A stretch of DNA of 64,000 bases. Origin: Iningainema tapete BLCC-T55 (GTDB lineage: Bacteria > Cyanobacteriota > Cyanobacteriia > Cyanobacteriales > Nostocaceae). Location: the NCBI RefSeq assembly GCF_014698965.1, contig NZ_JACXAE010000025.1, positions 1-64,000 on the forward strand, given 5' to 3'. Shown in pieces: positions 1 through 8,429 of the stretch. Position numbers and translations under genes: made by a program. How positions within the stretch are numbered: position 1 is the stretch's first letter; each line of letters begins with the position of its first letter. The notes under the pieces were generated by a model. The model was not told where the DNA came from, made no database searches, and saw only the letters and a list, made by a program, of their open reading frames with translations.

Positions 1-185
1 CGCTCACACTCGAATCATTTTTATTCTTTTACTAACTCACAAGTCATCTTGCTAATGGGGGGGGAGTGAAAAGTTACGTTGAAAGACGCTCAAAATATGA
101 AATTATTCAAGATATTGTTAATATATCTTCACGATGAACGATGAATTGTCAAAGCTCTTTTACATTTTAACAAGGCAGGAGTGTG

Positions 186-1499
186 TTAATATCCAGCCAT
201 TCTGAAAACAGGCTTTTTGGTTAATGCTAGTTGCTCTAGTAGTTTTGTCGCTAATGTTGGTGCATCATAGCCATTAATCTCAGCTTTAAAGCTTTCTGCC
301 TTTGCTCGGTACTCAGATGAACTAAGAATTTTCATCACAGCATCCCGAATCTGCTTTGGTGTTGGCGTACTTGTTTTAAGGTCAATTCCGACACCTGCCC
401 AATCCACCCTGGCACAAATTTCTGGCTTTTCTTCCGTTTGACCCGCTGTAACCATTGGCACACCAAAAGCTAAAGCACTCTGTACTCCATTAAATCCACC
501 GTTTGTCACCATGACATCTACATAGGGCAGTAGATGAGCGTGGGGAATAAACCTTTCCAGCCTAACATTATCTGGGATTGGTAAATATTGCAGATGTTCG
601 ACGGGTTGTCCTCCTGTTGTTGCAACCACTAGTACATCCTCATTTGCAAGAGCTTTGATTGTTGGCACAATTAAATTTCCTACCTCAGTGGCAACTGTAC
701 CCTGGGTAACATGAATAACAGGTTTGTCGCATTTGAGTTCATCCCACCAAGTAGGAGGTTTAAAATCCGATAAGGTACTAGGTAAGGAACTTCCGATAAA
801 ATGAACTTGGGGCGGAAGATCGCTGCGAGGATACTCGAAAGATGGTGTCGTGCCTTGCAAATAGAGAAACGGCGACAAAGCAGCAGTGAAAAAATCCTGC
901 TTCTGGCGCGGTAGCCCAACGCTAGCTCGAACTTTGTCAAGATGAACTGTCACATCACGCATCAAAATATTCTGCGATAACCAATTTAAACAAGCATTTC
1001 GCAATCGTCCTGTTGCTGAATTTCTTGGCTGCATTCCTAATCCAAACGGTGCTGTATCGCGGCTACTAAAAGGTAATGCTGACATTCCAAATGCTGCCCA
1101 AGGTAAGCCAGTTTTCTCATGCAGCCAAGACATGCCAAGGAAGAAGACATCACACAGTAGAATATCAGCCGGGAATTCGTGCAGAATTTCAGTTAAGTCC
1201 TGTAGTTGTGTAACTGCTGAATCAATAAAGCCGTGCTTGAGATAAAACTTAAACTGCGCTACTCCTTTCAAAGCATCTTTTTGCTCTAACCAAGACTTAG
1301 GAATAGTGTTGATGTCAGTGAAATCTATGCCTGTGCGAATTGGAACGTGATGTGCGCCTGTTGCTTCAATTTTTTCTTTAAATCCAGATCCTGTGTACCA
1401 CCAGACTTCATGATTATGCTCTACTAGTTTGCGGGCAATAGGTAAAGCAGGATTTATATGTCCAGCAGCAGCAATTGTACCAATGAGAAAACGAGTCAT
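186..1499 (-). CDS. GT1 (MGT/UGT-like) glycosyltransferase
   Basis: 437 residues, the usual size for GT1 enzymes, which move a sugar from a nucleotide donor to a small lipophilic acceptor such as a macrolide, sterol, carotenoid or flavonoid. The N-terminus has the acceptor-side Rossmann start with AAAGHINPALPIA near residue 11. The C-terminal half has the donor-site block TNGGFNGVQSALAFGVPMV, where family members usually have HGGxNS, so the usual His is Asn. A conserved VTQGTV strand precedes it. No signal peptide, so cytosolic. It lies 180 bp downstream of a P450 on the same strand; together they could decorate one metabolite, but this is inference. The acceptor cannot be told from sequence. 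Confidence 0.85.
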   Translation of the reverse strand: MTRFLIGTIAAAGHINPALPIARKLVEHNHEVWWYTGSGFKEKIEATGAHHVPIRTGIDFTDINTIPKSWLEQKDALKGVAQFKFYLKHGFIDSAVTQLQDLTEILHEFPADILLCDVFFLGMSWLHEKTGLPWAAFGMSALPFSSRDTAPFGLGMQPRNSATGRLRNACLNWLSQNILMRDVTVHLDKVRASVGLPRQKQDFFTAALSPFLYLQGTTPSFEYPRSDLPPQVHFIGSSLPSTLSDFKPPTWWDELKCDKPVIHVTQGTVATEVGNLIVPTIKALANEDVLVVATTGGQPVEHLQYLPIPDNVRLERFIPHAHLLPYVDVMVTNGGFNGVQSALAFGVPMVTAGQTEEKPEICARVDWAGVGIDLKTSTPTPKQIRDAVMKILSSSEYRAKAESFKAEINGYDAPTLATKLLEQLALTKKPVFRMAGY

Positions 1500-1640
1500 A
1501 TTAATTGGGATAGTTTTAACAGCCTTTCAGGCAAGGCAGAGGGCACGAGGCTTGTGGCAGAAGGAAAGAAAAAAGTTTTAAAGTTTGTTTTAGGCGATCG
1601 CCATCGGGAGGATGTCAAGCGCAACCAAGCTTTAAATTTC

Positions 1641-1710
1641 TAGCCTGCGCAGGCAGGCTTTGTCTGTTTAGCTGCACCCTTACAGGGTGTAGCAATCCGG
1701 ACATGCTCCC
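1641..1710. repeat. interspersed palindromic repeat, half copy
   Basis: Starts TAGCCTGCGCAGGCAGGCTT, continues through a CACCCTT/AGGGTG hairpin and ends ACATGCTCCC. It matches the right half of the 172-bp composite element at 9084-9255; related pieces lie at 42276-42340 and 52321-52353. It overlaps the P450 gene and supplies that gene's last codons and stop. Confidence 0.75.
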
Positions 1711-3035
1711 ATCGCCATCTTCGCTCTTAATTTCTCCTGCGCTTTAGGGGGAACTAACACGGGCGCAAGTTGAGAATACTCTGGTGTAATTGTCCAATGA
1801 TACTGACGCAATAATAAAGCTAAGAAAATCTTGATTTCCATCAAAGCAAATTCTCGCCCGATGCAGATGTGGGCGCCGCCGCCAAAGCCAACCAGCGAAA
1901 AGGGTATTTTCTTATCTTCTTCGCGCCCTGGTGCAAAGCGCTCTGGATCGAATTGCTCTGGATTGGTATAAATTTCTGGTAGGCGATGGGTGAGGAATTG
2001 GGAAATAATGATTGACCAACCAGGCTCAATCCGATAGCCTGCATATTCAATCTCTTTAACTACACCGCGAACAATAATTGAGGTTGGTGGATAAAGCCTT
2101 TCTATTTCTTTGAGAAAATAAGTCATTTGGGTTAATTGTCTGAGGTGCCCAACGTTGAGTGACTCTTTACCTACAACTTGATTGAGTTCTTGCTGTAAGC
2201 GATCGCGCCACTCTGGTCGTGCTGCTAACTCAAACATCGCCCAAGATAATACACCCGCAGTTGTAAAATGCGATCCATTGACTAAATGAATCAGCTCATC
2301 CATGATTTGCTCTTCGGGTAAGGAATTTCCATCTTCGTCCACTGTTGCTAAAAACAATCCCAGTACATCTTGCGTAGCTTGCAATCCCTGCTGCCGCCTT
2401 TGTGCTATAATCTCCTGCAACTGATTTTTCAACTTTTGTCTAGCGATTTGTGATCGCCCATAGGTTGTGAATGGCACATTGAAGCGTAACAGTGCGATCG
2501 CTCCTTTAAGTAGTTCGTTGTAATATTTCCCAACTTCCTCAATCTCTTGCTGTGCCTGCACTCCCAAAAGTAACTGTATACCAACTAACAAAGTCGCCTT
2601 ACGTAATTCATGGCTCAAGTTGATTTCACCCCGTGTTGCCCAATCCTTGAGTGATGCAGAGGCAATTGTTTCCATCGTCTGGAAATAACTGGTGAGCGCA
2701 GCACTGTGAAAAGCAGGTGTCATCAAACGGCGTGTGCGCATATGTTGTTGCCCATCTTGAATCATCATTGGACGACCAAATACGTGTTCCATAAAAAAAC
2801 GCCAGCCTAAGTATGATGACAGGCAGTCTGCTTGTTCTTGAAGCACGAGGCGATTAGCTTCTGGTCCAATTAACACTGCGCACTTTTGCCCTATAATGCT
2901 GGTTTTAAATACTGGACCATAGCGATGCAAACCTTCTATCAGTCCGTACCCCTCAGTAGCAACAAACTGTAAGTCACTCAGAATAGGTACGCCAAAGCTA
3001 CCCGGCATCTGCTGGGCTGATTTAAGTTGCTGCAT
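1680..3035 (-). CDS. cytochrome P450, CYP120-like
   Basis: Heme monooxygenase, 451 residues. Visible P450 landmarks: K-helix ExxR (EIER, 310-313), PERF (364-367) and the heme loop FGGGAHICIG with Cys391 as thiolate ligand. The N-terminus PGSFGVPILSD and the GPVFKTSIIG strand resemble cyanobacterial CYP120 retinoid hydroxylases; that assignment is from memory of the family. The I-helix reads NGSHFTTAG (253-261): the usual acid-alcohol pair (D/E-T) is replaced by His-Phe, with Thr258/Thr259 just after. The last 9-10 residues (GACPDCYTL) and the stop codon come from an interspersed repeat. Soluble, with no membrane anchor. Divergent from a TetR regulator, which likely controls it; the GT1 gene follows downstream. 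Confidence 0.93.
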   Translation of the reverse strand: MQQLKSAQQMPGSFGVPILSDLQFVATEGYGLIEGLHRYGPVFKTSIIGQKCAVLIGPEANRLVLQEQADCLSSYLGWRFFMEHVFGRPMMIQDGQQHMRTRRLMTPAFHSAALTSYFQTMETIASASLKDWATRGEINLSHELRKATLLVGIQLLLGVQAQQEIEEVGKYYNELLKGAIALLRFNVPFTTYGRSQIARQKLKNQLQEIIAQRRQQGLQATQDVLGLFLATVDEDGNSLPEEQIMDELIHLVNGSHFTTAGVLSWAMFELAARPEWRDRLQQELNQVVGKESLNVGHLRQLTQMTYFLKEIERLYPPTSIIVRGVVKEIEYAGYRIEPGWSIIISQFLTHRLPEIYTNPEQFDPERFAPGREEDKKIPFSLVGFGGGAHICIGREFALMEIKIFLALLLRQYHWTITPEYSQLAPVLVPPKAQEKLRAKMAMGACPDCYTL

Positions 3036-3045
3036 AATTTGCGAA

Positions 3046-3126
3046 TGAATTAAAAATTTATTTCATAACTATCAGCATGAAACACAGGGCTATTTTTTGT
3101 CAATACTGAATTAAAAATTTAGTTCA
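3046..3126. promoter_or_regulatory. twin 20-bp near-palindromes, candidate TetR operators
   Basis: TGAATTAAAAATTTATTTCA (3046-3065) and TGAATTAAAAATTTAGTTCA (3107-3126) differ at one base and start 61 bp apart, about six helical turns. Each is nearly palindromic (TGAA...TTCA with AAA/TTT inside). They sit between the divergent P450 and TetR genes; the first begins 11 bp before the P450 start codon. Size and symmetry fit a TetR-family dimer site. Binding is inferred. Confidence 0.6.
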
Positions 3127-3260
3127 AAACCTAGTCAGAAAGATGAGAAGGCTGTAAAGTTTAAGTAGAAAGGCTTCTTCATGATTCTTCAAGCGCAAAT
3201 CTATTTTGTACCGTCGTGGGTAGAACAGATACACAAAATTCATCAAAAGTCAATAGAGGA

Positions 3261-3863
3261 ATGCGAGATGCGGAGGCAACAAAGCAACAAATTTTGGATG
3301 CCGCAGAGCTAGAATTTGCCAAAAACGGACTTTCAGGAGCGAGAACAGAGGCGATCGCCACTCGTGCTGGTGTAGCACCCAGAATGATTTACTACTACTT
3401 TCAGAGTAAGGAAGGACTATACCAAGCAGTGTTGCAGCGACCAGCAACAGAATTCCAACAGATGCTCGATCAGTTAAACTTAGAGCAGTTACCAGCACCA
3501 GAAGCGTTAAGAACATTTTTACGGACGATCATCGCCTACGAAATATCCCACCGCCACCGAGGGATGTTGTTATTTCACGAAGCTAATCAAAATCAAGGTA
3601 AGTATTTCCAGCTAACAAGTTGGCAACAACCAATAACATACTTAACCAAAATTTTGTCCAAGGGAATGCTTGAAGGAGTTTTCTGTCAGCAAGATCCATA
3701 TATGACTACGCTTGCCATTGCTGGCGTGTGTGTTTTTTATGCCAACGCTCACGAAAACCTCAAACATCTCACCCCCGATGTAGATTTACTCAGTGAAGAA
3801 ATGATTGAGCAATATACCCAAGCGGCAATCAAATTAGTTTTAGACGGTGTGCTTGAGAAATGA
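3261..3863 (+). CDS. TetR/AcrR-family transcriptional regulator
   Basis: About 200 residues from ATG 3261; an in-frame GTG at 3216 would add 15. The N-terminal helix-turn-helix is typical: TKQQILDAAELEFAKNGLSG, then TEAIATRAGVAPRMIYYYFQSKEGLYQAV with the recognition-helix YYYF-K signature. The remaining 140 residues form the helical ligand-binding and dimer domain (TetR_C type). The gene diverges from the P450, and two near-palindromes lie in the gap, so local repression of the P450 operon and of itself is the simplest model. The ligand is unknown. Its stop overlaps a possible upstream ATG for the next gene. Confidence 0.9.
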   Translation: MRDAEATKQQILDAAELEFAKNGLSGARTEAIATRAGVAPRMIYYYFQSKEGLYQAVLQRPATEFQQMLDQLNLEQLPAPEALRTFLRTIIAYEISHRHRGMLLFHEANQNQGKYFQLTSWQQPITYLTKILSKGMLEGVFCQQDPYMTTLAIAGVCVFYANAHENLKHLTPDVDLLSEEMIEQYTQAAIKLVLDGVLEK

Positions 3864-3892
3864 GTACCTGGGCAAGTAAAGGAAGGTGCTTC

Positions 3893-4538
3893 ATGACGAT
3901 TCCCTCTGGGTTACAAAATCTGATTCAAGAAGCTAATAAATCATTGTATCGTCATGCCCAGCATGACTTAAATCTAGGTTATCGCCATGCTATTTGGGCA
4001 GCCTTTGGTGATAATGGTCATTTAAGACGTACAGCACTAGCAGTATCTACAGTCCGTCACGTACTTCCTATTTGGAATCGAATATTCAAGAATGATGATA
4101 GACCGCAAAAAGTTCTTACCCTAGCGGAAAAAGTTATTTCTGGAGATGTTAGTAAAGCTTTTGCAGAAAAAGAAAGCCAAAAGTTGTGGCGAGAAATACA
4201 ACAATTAGGTTATGACAATTCGAGTATGGCTTTTACTGTTGGATGTGCAGCAGTTGCAGCGCTTGATACTGCAATTTTTGATGAAAATTTTGACCCTGAT
4301 GATATCGATTTTAATCTGACAGATAATCGAGATACAGCTATGTAATGATGCTGCTTTCTTTGCTGCTTGTGCCTATGCAGATGGTGCAGTGTGGGAGACT
4401 ATTTCTGGAAAATCAGATTCGGCGAAACGTTTATAATTTTGGTCGTGGTGGTTAAATATTGCTGTGTTAACTGCATGGGAGGCTATAGAAAAAGATGAGA
4501 AGATAGATATTCCTTTGCGTAATGCGGGAGCGCCCTAA
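3893..4538 (+). pseudogene. Imm5-like immunity protein, frameshifted
   Basis: The start ATG 3893 follows a good ribosome site (GGAAGG). The first 150 residues read like the Imm5 family (PF14423) of polymorphic-toxin immunity proteins: GYRHAIWAAFG, LAVSTVRHVLPIW, then VAALDTAIFDENFDPDDIDF. The frame breaks at about 4340 (ATG TAA TGA). A +1 shift restores the conserved C-terminal part (DAAFFAACAYADGAVWE), which then meets an in-frame TAA at 4434-4436 before FWSWWLNIAVLTAWEAIEK and a final stop at 4536-4538. So there are at least two lesions. No matching toxin lies beside it. The truncated product (about 150 residues) could still be made. The family call is from motif memory. Confidence 0.65.
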
Positions 4539-4541
4539 TAT

Positions 4542-4704
4542 ATGAACGAAACCCATCAAAAATTACAGATGATTGATGAGTAGATTGAAGCACGAGTACA
4601 AGCAATTCGTGATGAGCATGATTGGTGGTTATGTCGGCGGGGCAGCGATCGCATCTACTACTCACAAACAATTTCAGTGCTTCAACCCATAGCTCAATTA
4701 ACTT
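4542..4704 (+). pseudogene. small decayed ORF of unknown family
   Basis: ATG at 4542 opens MNETHQKLQMIDE, then a TAG, then the same frame continues as IEARVQAIRDEHDWWLCRRG and beyond to a TGA at about 4704. The two parts read as one continuous protein interrupted by a single stop. The WWLCRRG segment recalls the start of a Cys-rich YkgJ-like domain, but the following cysteines are missing. It overlaps the 3' end of the opposite-strand HTH gene. Likely debris. Confidence 0.35.
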
Positions 4705-7222
4705 GACAAAGCCAAGATTCGTTTTCAATCCGCTCGGCAATAGGATGTTTAGTCGTCGAGCCAGACTCAGATGTATCACGATGCCATCCTTGCCAAATCT
4801 CCGCAGCAAGTCTAGAAAACTCACCCCGCACTTGGAACCAAGTAGGATTATCTTCTCTACTCCACAGGTTACATAGCAAATCTAAAACTTTCTCAGACGT
4901 GTTGTTACTCATTGGATTCAGTTTGTTTTTATTTGATTCAGTTAAGAGATCTTCTTCCTTGAATACTCTACTAAGTCCCTCCTTAGTGCTGAAGTTGCTC
5001 AGCTTCTTCGCGCACCTAGAAATATTGAACAGTGCATCACAAATCCGGCGGTTTAAGCCTAAGTATACAGACCCCTTAAGAGCCTTTAAAAAATACTCTA
5101 AAGCATTGGTAGCGTCATCTTGAATTAAGAGCAAATATTCTCCATCTAGCAAATAAATTTCTGAAAGAACAGCTTGGCAAAAATTATGACTGTGACCAGC
5201 TGTTAAATCAGTTTTAGCAAGTTTATCAGCCAACTTGGATGCCTGTCTTGGCAAATTACTATCTCCAAGTCTAACCCAGACTCGTCCTGCAAAAGCTAGC
5301 CATCGAGATGCTCGCTGAACTAAACCAATACGTAATGCGTAGTGGGCTGCTCTGAGAAAATTTTCTGCGGCTTCCAAAAGCGTACTTTTATCATCGCAAA
5401 GGTCTAACTCTATTCGTGCGACATTCCCATGAATTTCAGACAAAGCTAGATAAACGTCCCAACCTGGATCTTTATAGCAAGATCCAGGTTTAATTGCATC
5501 TCTAATTTTCTTTTTCCATGCTTCTAATCCAAGCCACTTGCTCCTTTTGCTTTCTGCAAATAAATCTGGCTCATGTCCGCAGGAAAGTTTGTACAAGTAG
5601 ATTTCTGACTGAATTAATGCCTGGATGGGAACAAGCTCTTGTTTTACTTTCTGGTCTTCCTCAAAAACTTGGTTAATTTCTTGAATAAGCAGTTGTGCGT
5701 TACTGATGTTACCTTGGAAATTTGACAGTCTTAGCTCCAACCGTTTTGCCAGAAAATAGCAGCGGTAGAAGTTGAGTCGATATGAAAAGTAAATATTCTC
5801 CTTGGGAATTTTCTTCAATTCATTCCTGGCTGTATCAGCAATTTTCTTAATCTCAACAGACTGGCACTCCTTATCAAGGAACTGAAATTTTTGAAAAGCT
5901 CTCCTTGCTTTGGTTAATCGCTTCCTCAATTCAGAGAGAGCTTTGCATACTGAACCGTAGATTTCTATATCAAGTTCACCATTTGTGTCCCGATCTATTA
6001 GCCATTGCTTGGCGGCATAGAACATTGCTTGCAGCATAGTGATCATTGAGTCCCGATCTACCCAAATTCCTTGATACTGTTGCTTATTTCCCAGAATTAC
6101 CGTTGTTTCAACTAAGGAATCAATACTGCTGTCTAGGGTTTTTGTTAATATGCTGACGTTAGCTATCTCCTCTGTCAAGCCCATATGTAGGCTACAAGCA
6201 CCGATCGCATTCTCTACGATTGTGTTGCCAGAAGTGTATATCCATTCAATTAGCTCATTTGATTTGCCATCATAATTAAAGCTACAAGTTACTATCGCCA
6301 TAATTACTGGAGTGAGCGAATCAAGAGACTTTGCTTCTAGTTGCATTGTTGAGCATGAACCCGGAGTATTCAGATCGCACTCTGCTTGATGACCTACCTG
6401 TACGAACCGTTGGTATAAATCGCTATACTCCTCTTCTGCATTGATATCTCGAGATAAAGTTTGGAATTCTAACTTTTGAACTCTAATACGAAGGTTAGCT
6501 GTATCTTTAGGCATTTGCTCTTTGATGACAATACTCAGGAAAAGCGCGATCGCCTCTTGCTGGGTGAAGCTCGTCTTGCCTCCGGCTTTAAGTCTTTCCC
6601 AGGTTTGCTGTAGTTTGTCAATTACTTCTAGTCTCAGTTTTAAACCCAGTGTTGGGTGAGATTCCCACAGATGATTAATCAGATATTCTAAGCAGTCATT
6701 CTCCTGATACCGCAGATGTTTTTGAAAAAGCTTTTTGCTGGCAATTTTGTTACTGGCGATCGCCAAGAACTCTTGGGTTGTGGGCAGTAAATCCTCAACA
6801 TCTAAAAATTCAAGTAATGCCACTACTTGAGCAACTTGAAAAAATTTTTTTCGAGTTACTCTAATGATATTAGTGTTCTCTGGCAAAAAGCCAGCAGACT
6901 CTAGTAGTTCATCCACTCCAGTGTCTCTGAGCAACTCTCGTAGCTCGTCAGGATTAGATTCTATTGCTTGTGAGTTTTTTTCACCCTCTGTTTTTGATTT
7001 TCGCTTGGATGTTCTACTGCTTTGAAGACTCTTGCACAGTTCTATTAAGCCTTGACGGTCAACTGGCAACCGTTCTTTTTCCTTATTTAGGAAATCAATC
7101 ACAACTGGTCGGCTAACACCCATCCCTTTTGAGAGTTCCACTTGCGTTGCTCCCATTTTGTCTAGGAAGAAGTAGAGCATCTCTCTTAGTGCTTCTTGGT
7201 TTCCAATACTTTCTTTGCTCAT
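4694..7222 (-). CDS. 842-residue protein with N-terminal HTH, unknown role
   Basis: I do not recognise the family. Residues 8-65 look like an XRE/Cro-type helix-turn-helix (KMGATQVELSKGMGVSRPVVIDFLNKE), followed by a basic, Ser-rich linker (about 68-90). The remaining 750 residues are predicted mostly helical, without catalytic motifs I can name; the second half (about 560-760) has repeated 30-40-residue helical hairpins with conserved Ala/Tyr/Leu spacing (AAENFLRAAHYALRIG, ALEYFLKALKGSVYLG), reminiscent of TPR. No membrane segment. The 259-bp upstream gap holds several ACATGT palindromes that could be its own operators. A large HTH-TPR regulator, comparable in outline to peptide- or stress-sensing regulators, is possible; STAND-type NTPase motifs are not seen. 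Confidence 0.75.
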   Translation of the reverse strand: MSKESIGNQEALREMLYFFLDKMGATQVELSKGMGVSRPVVIDFLNKEKERLPVDRQGLIELCKSLQSSRTSKRKSKTEGEKNSQAIESNPDELRELLRDTGVDELLESAGFLPENTNIIRVTRKKFFQVAQVVALLEFLDVEDLLPTTQEFLAIASNKIASKKLFQKHLRYQENDCLEYLINHLWESHPTLGLKLRLEVIDKLQQTWERLKAGGKTSFTQQEAIALFLSIVIKEQMPKDTANLRIRVQKLEFQTLSRDINAEEEYSDLYQRFVQVGHQAECDLNTPGSCSTMQLEAKSLDSLTPVIMAIVTCSFNYDGKSNELIEWIYTSGNTIVENAIGACSLHMGLTEEIANVSILTKTLDSSIDSLVETTVILGNKQQYQGIWVDRDSMITMLQAMFYAAKQWLIDRDTNGELDIEIYGSVCKALSELRKRLTKARRAFQKFQFLDKECQSVEIKKIADTARNELKKIPKENIYFSYRLNFYRCYFLAKRLELRLSNFQGNISNAQLLIQEINQVFEEDQKVKQELVPIQALIQSEIYLYKLSCGHEPDLFAESKRSKWLGLEAWKKKIRDAIKPGSCYKDPGWDVYLALSEIHGNVARIELDLCDDKSTLLEAAENFLRAAHYALRIGLVQRASRWLAFAGRVWVRLGDSNLPRQASKLADKLAKTDLTAGHSHNFCQAVLSEIYLLDGEYLLLIQDDATNALEYFLKALKGSVYLGLNRRICDALFNISRCAKKLSNFSTKEGLSRVFKEEDLLTESNKNKLNPMSNNTSEKVLDLLCNLWSREDNPTWFQVRGEFSRLAAEIWQGWHRDTSESGSTTKHPIAERIENESWLCQVN

Positions 7223-7243
7223 ACTCTTGATTCTACCTGCTGC

Positions 7244-7453
7244 TTACATGTAAATGTAATTTACATTAAATACCAACTAAATCTAAATTTTGTAACTTTA
7301 AACACAAAAATGTTATTTTATTTGTTTATTTTAATTACATGTAATTTATTATTACCCTGTATTTTAAGTTAGCAAACTTTGAGAAATTATTTGATTATTT
7401 GTAACATAAAATACTGTTTTCTCAATTAAAACCTGTTTATTATTGACATGTAA
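7244..7453. promoter_or_regulatory. cluster of ACATGT-centred palindromes
   Basis: An AT-rich gap between two divergent genes holds TTACATGTAA (7244-7253), AATGTAA-T-TTACATT (7253-7267), AATTACATGTAATT (7333-7346, perfect) and GACATGTAA (7445-7453). The shared core TTACATGTAA suggests one dimeric regulator; the HTH protein starting at 7222 is the obvious candidate. The last site is 29 bp before the start of the gene at 7482. Binding is inferred. Confidence 0.5.
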
Positions 7454-7481
7454 ATATATATTGACAAACAACAACTAAATT

Positions 7482-7865
7482 ATGCTTCCCCAAGCAGTTG
7501 AGAATTTTCTCAACTACTGTGAAAAGAGGATAGCTAGGTTTCAAAAAGTCAATAACACCGGATTTATAGAAATTCGATGCTGCCTTAGTCAAGGTCAGTA
7601 CAAAGTCGAGTGCCGTTGTGGGGATGTTCAAAATTTCCTGATTCCGCCAGAAGACCTAGCCGTCTGGAAAACGACTCCGCTGCCTAGACAGCGGGAAACC
7701 CTAGAAACCGTTGAACAAGTTTTAGCAAAACTTAATAGCGCATTATTTGAGACTTTTTGTCTACAGCAAGGTTATGCGACTATTGTAATATGGCATCGTG
7801 GATACGACAGCCAATACGGGTTTCAGTTTTCGCCATCAGTAGTTCATGGAATTAAACCTTGCTGA
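7482..7865 (+). CDS. hypothetical protein, 127 residues
   Basis: Not recognised. A soluble protein with an N-terminal helical stretch (LPQAVENFLNYCEKRIARFQ), a Cys-containing beta region (RCCLSQGQYKVECRCGDVQNF, residues about 32-52) and a central helix (ETLETVEQVLAKLNSALFETF). Three of the cysteines lie in CxCG-like order, but too few are spaced to make a clear zinc site. Divergent from the 842-residue HTH gene across a gap with repeated palindromes, so the two may be co-regulated. Followed by a terminator-like hairpin at 7962. Codon use looks like its neighbours. Confidence 0.6.
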   Translation: MLPQAVENFLNYCEKRIARFQKVNNTGFIEIRCCLSQGQYKVECRCGDVQNFLIPPEDLAVWKTTPLPRQRETLETVEQVLAKLNSALFETFCLQQGYATIVIWHRGYDSQYGFQFSPSVVHGIKPC

Positions 7866-7961
7866 TTAAAGAGCTGATGACTAAATCTCACAACCGTGTG
7901 AGAGTAATTCCAAATAATCTCATAAATCTCTGCTAACAGTTCATCGATGGGAATAACCACG

Positions 7962-7998
7962 ACGGATGGAAGCTTCAGCTTCACACATCCGTTTTTTT
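7962..7998 (+). terminator. rho-independent terminator
   Basis: ACGGATG (7962-7968) pairs with CATCCGT (7986-7992), with an inner GAAGC/GCTTC stem, followed by TTTTTTG. A classical stem plus T-run about 100 bp after the 127-residue gene. Confidence 0.65.
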
Positions 7999-8053
7999 GT
8001 CTTTAGCAACCAACAAAACAAATCAATTAATCACTTGATGAGGGAAAAAAGCC

Positions 8054-8281
8054 ATGAAAACAAATCACTACAGCCGTCTATTCAAATGGACTGCTAAGTT
8101 CCTCAAATATTTCTTGCTAGGAATATTCGCAAGTGCGATCGCCTGCATTCTATTCATGGGTTTTGGGGCTGTAAATTTTGTCACAGCGCTGCTGCTATTT
8201 GCAGGAAATTGGTTTTATAAGTTGGGAATTATCCTGTTATGTTTGATGACAATAACAGTAATCTTAGAATCCCTTCGTTAA
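8054..8281 (+). CDS. small two-helix membrane protein
   Basis: 75 residues, preceded by a purine-rich ribosome site (GAGGG, about 10 bp before ATG). Two hydrophobic segments are clear: residues about 17-37 (FLKYFLLGIFASAIACILFM) and about 42-70 (VTALLLFAGNWFYKLGIILLCLMTITVIL). A short basic N-terminus suggests it faces the cytosol. No family recognised. It stands alone between a terminator and a convergent toxin-antitoxin remnant. Small membrane proteins like this can be toxins or assembly factors, but nothing here decides. Confidence 0.55.
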   Translation: MKTNHYSRLFKWTAKFLKYFLLGIFASAIACILFMGFGAVNFVTALLLFAGNWFYKLGIILLCLMTITVILESLR

Positions 8282-8310
8282 ATGTGACTGCATTACAACA
8301 CTAACCAAGT

Positions 8311-8429
8311 TTATTCTCCTACTAATGTCAGTGCTTGTTCATCACTTAATCGGAAAGATACATTCCACAGTCAATAAAATTAGTGGAGAGGCATTGATGA
8401 CAGGAGGTATAGATTTATTAGGTAAGCCA
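8311..8429 (-). pseudogene. internally deleted PIN-type (DUF3368-like) toxin remnant
   Basis: Directly after the UPF0175 gene, the minus strand reads PPVINASPLILLT, the usual start of DUF3368/PIN toxins (VINASPLI with the first acidic-site region). About 25 bases further on, in another frame, it reads RLSDEQALTLVGE followed by TAA, which looks like the usual toxin C-terminus. The roughly 120 middle codons are absent. So the antitoxin's partner has been lost by internal deletion, leaving both ends. The assignment rests on motif memory plus position. Confidence 0.55.

Noticed and set aside
1458-1643. 61-codon frame upstream of the GT1 gene
   Set aside because: Composed of heptamer-like repeat and HIP1 sequence; no motif.
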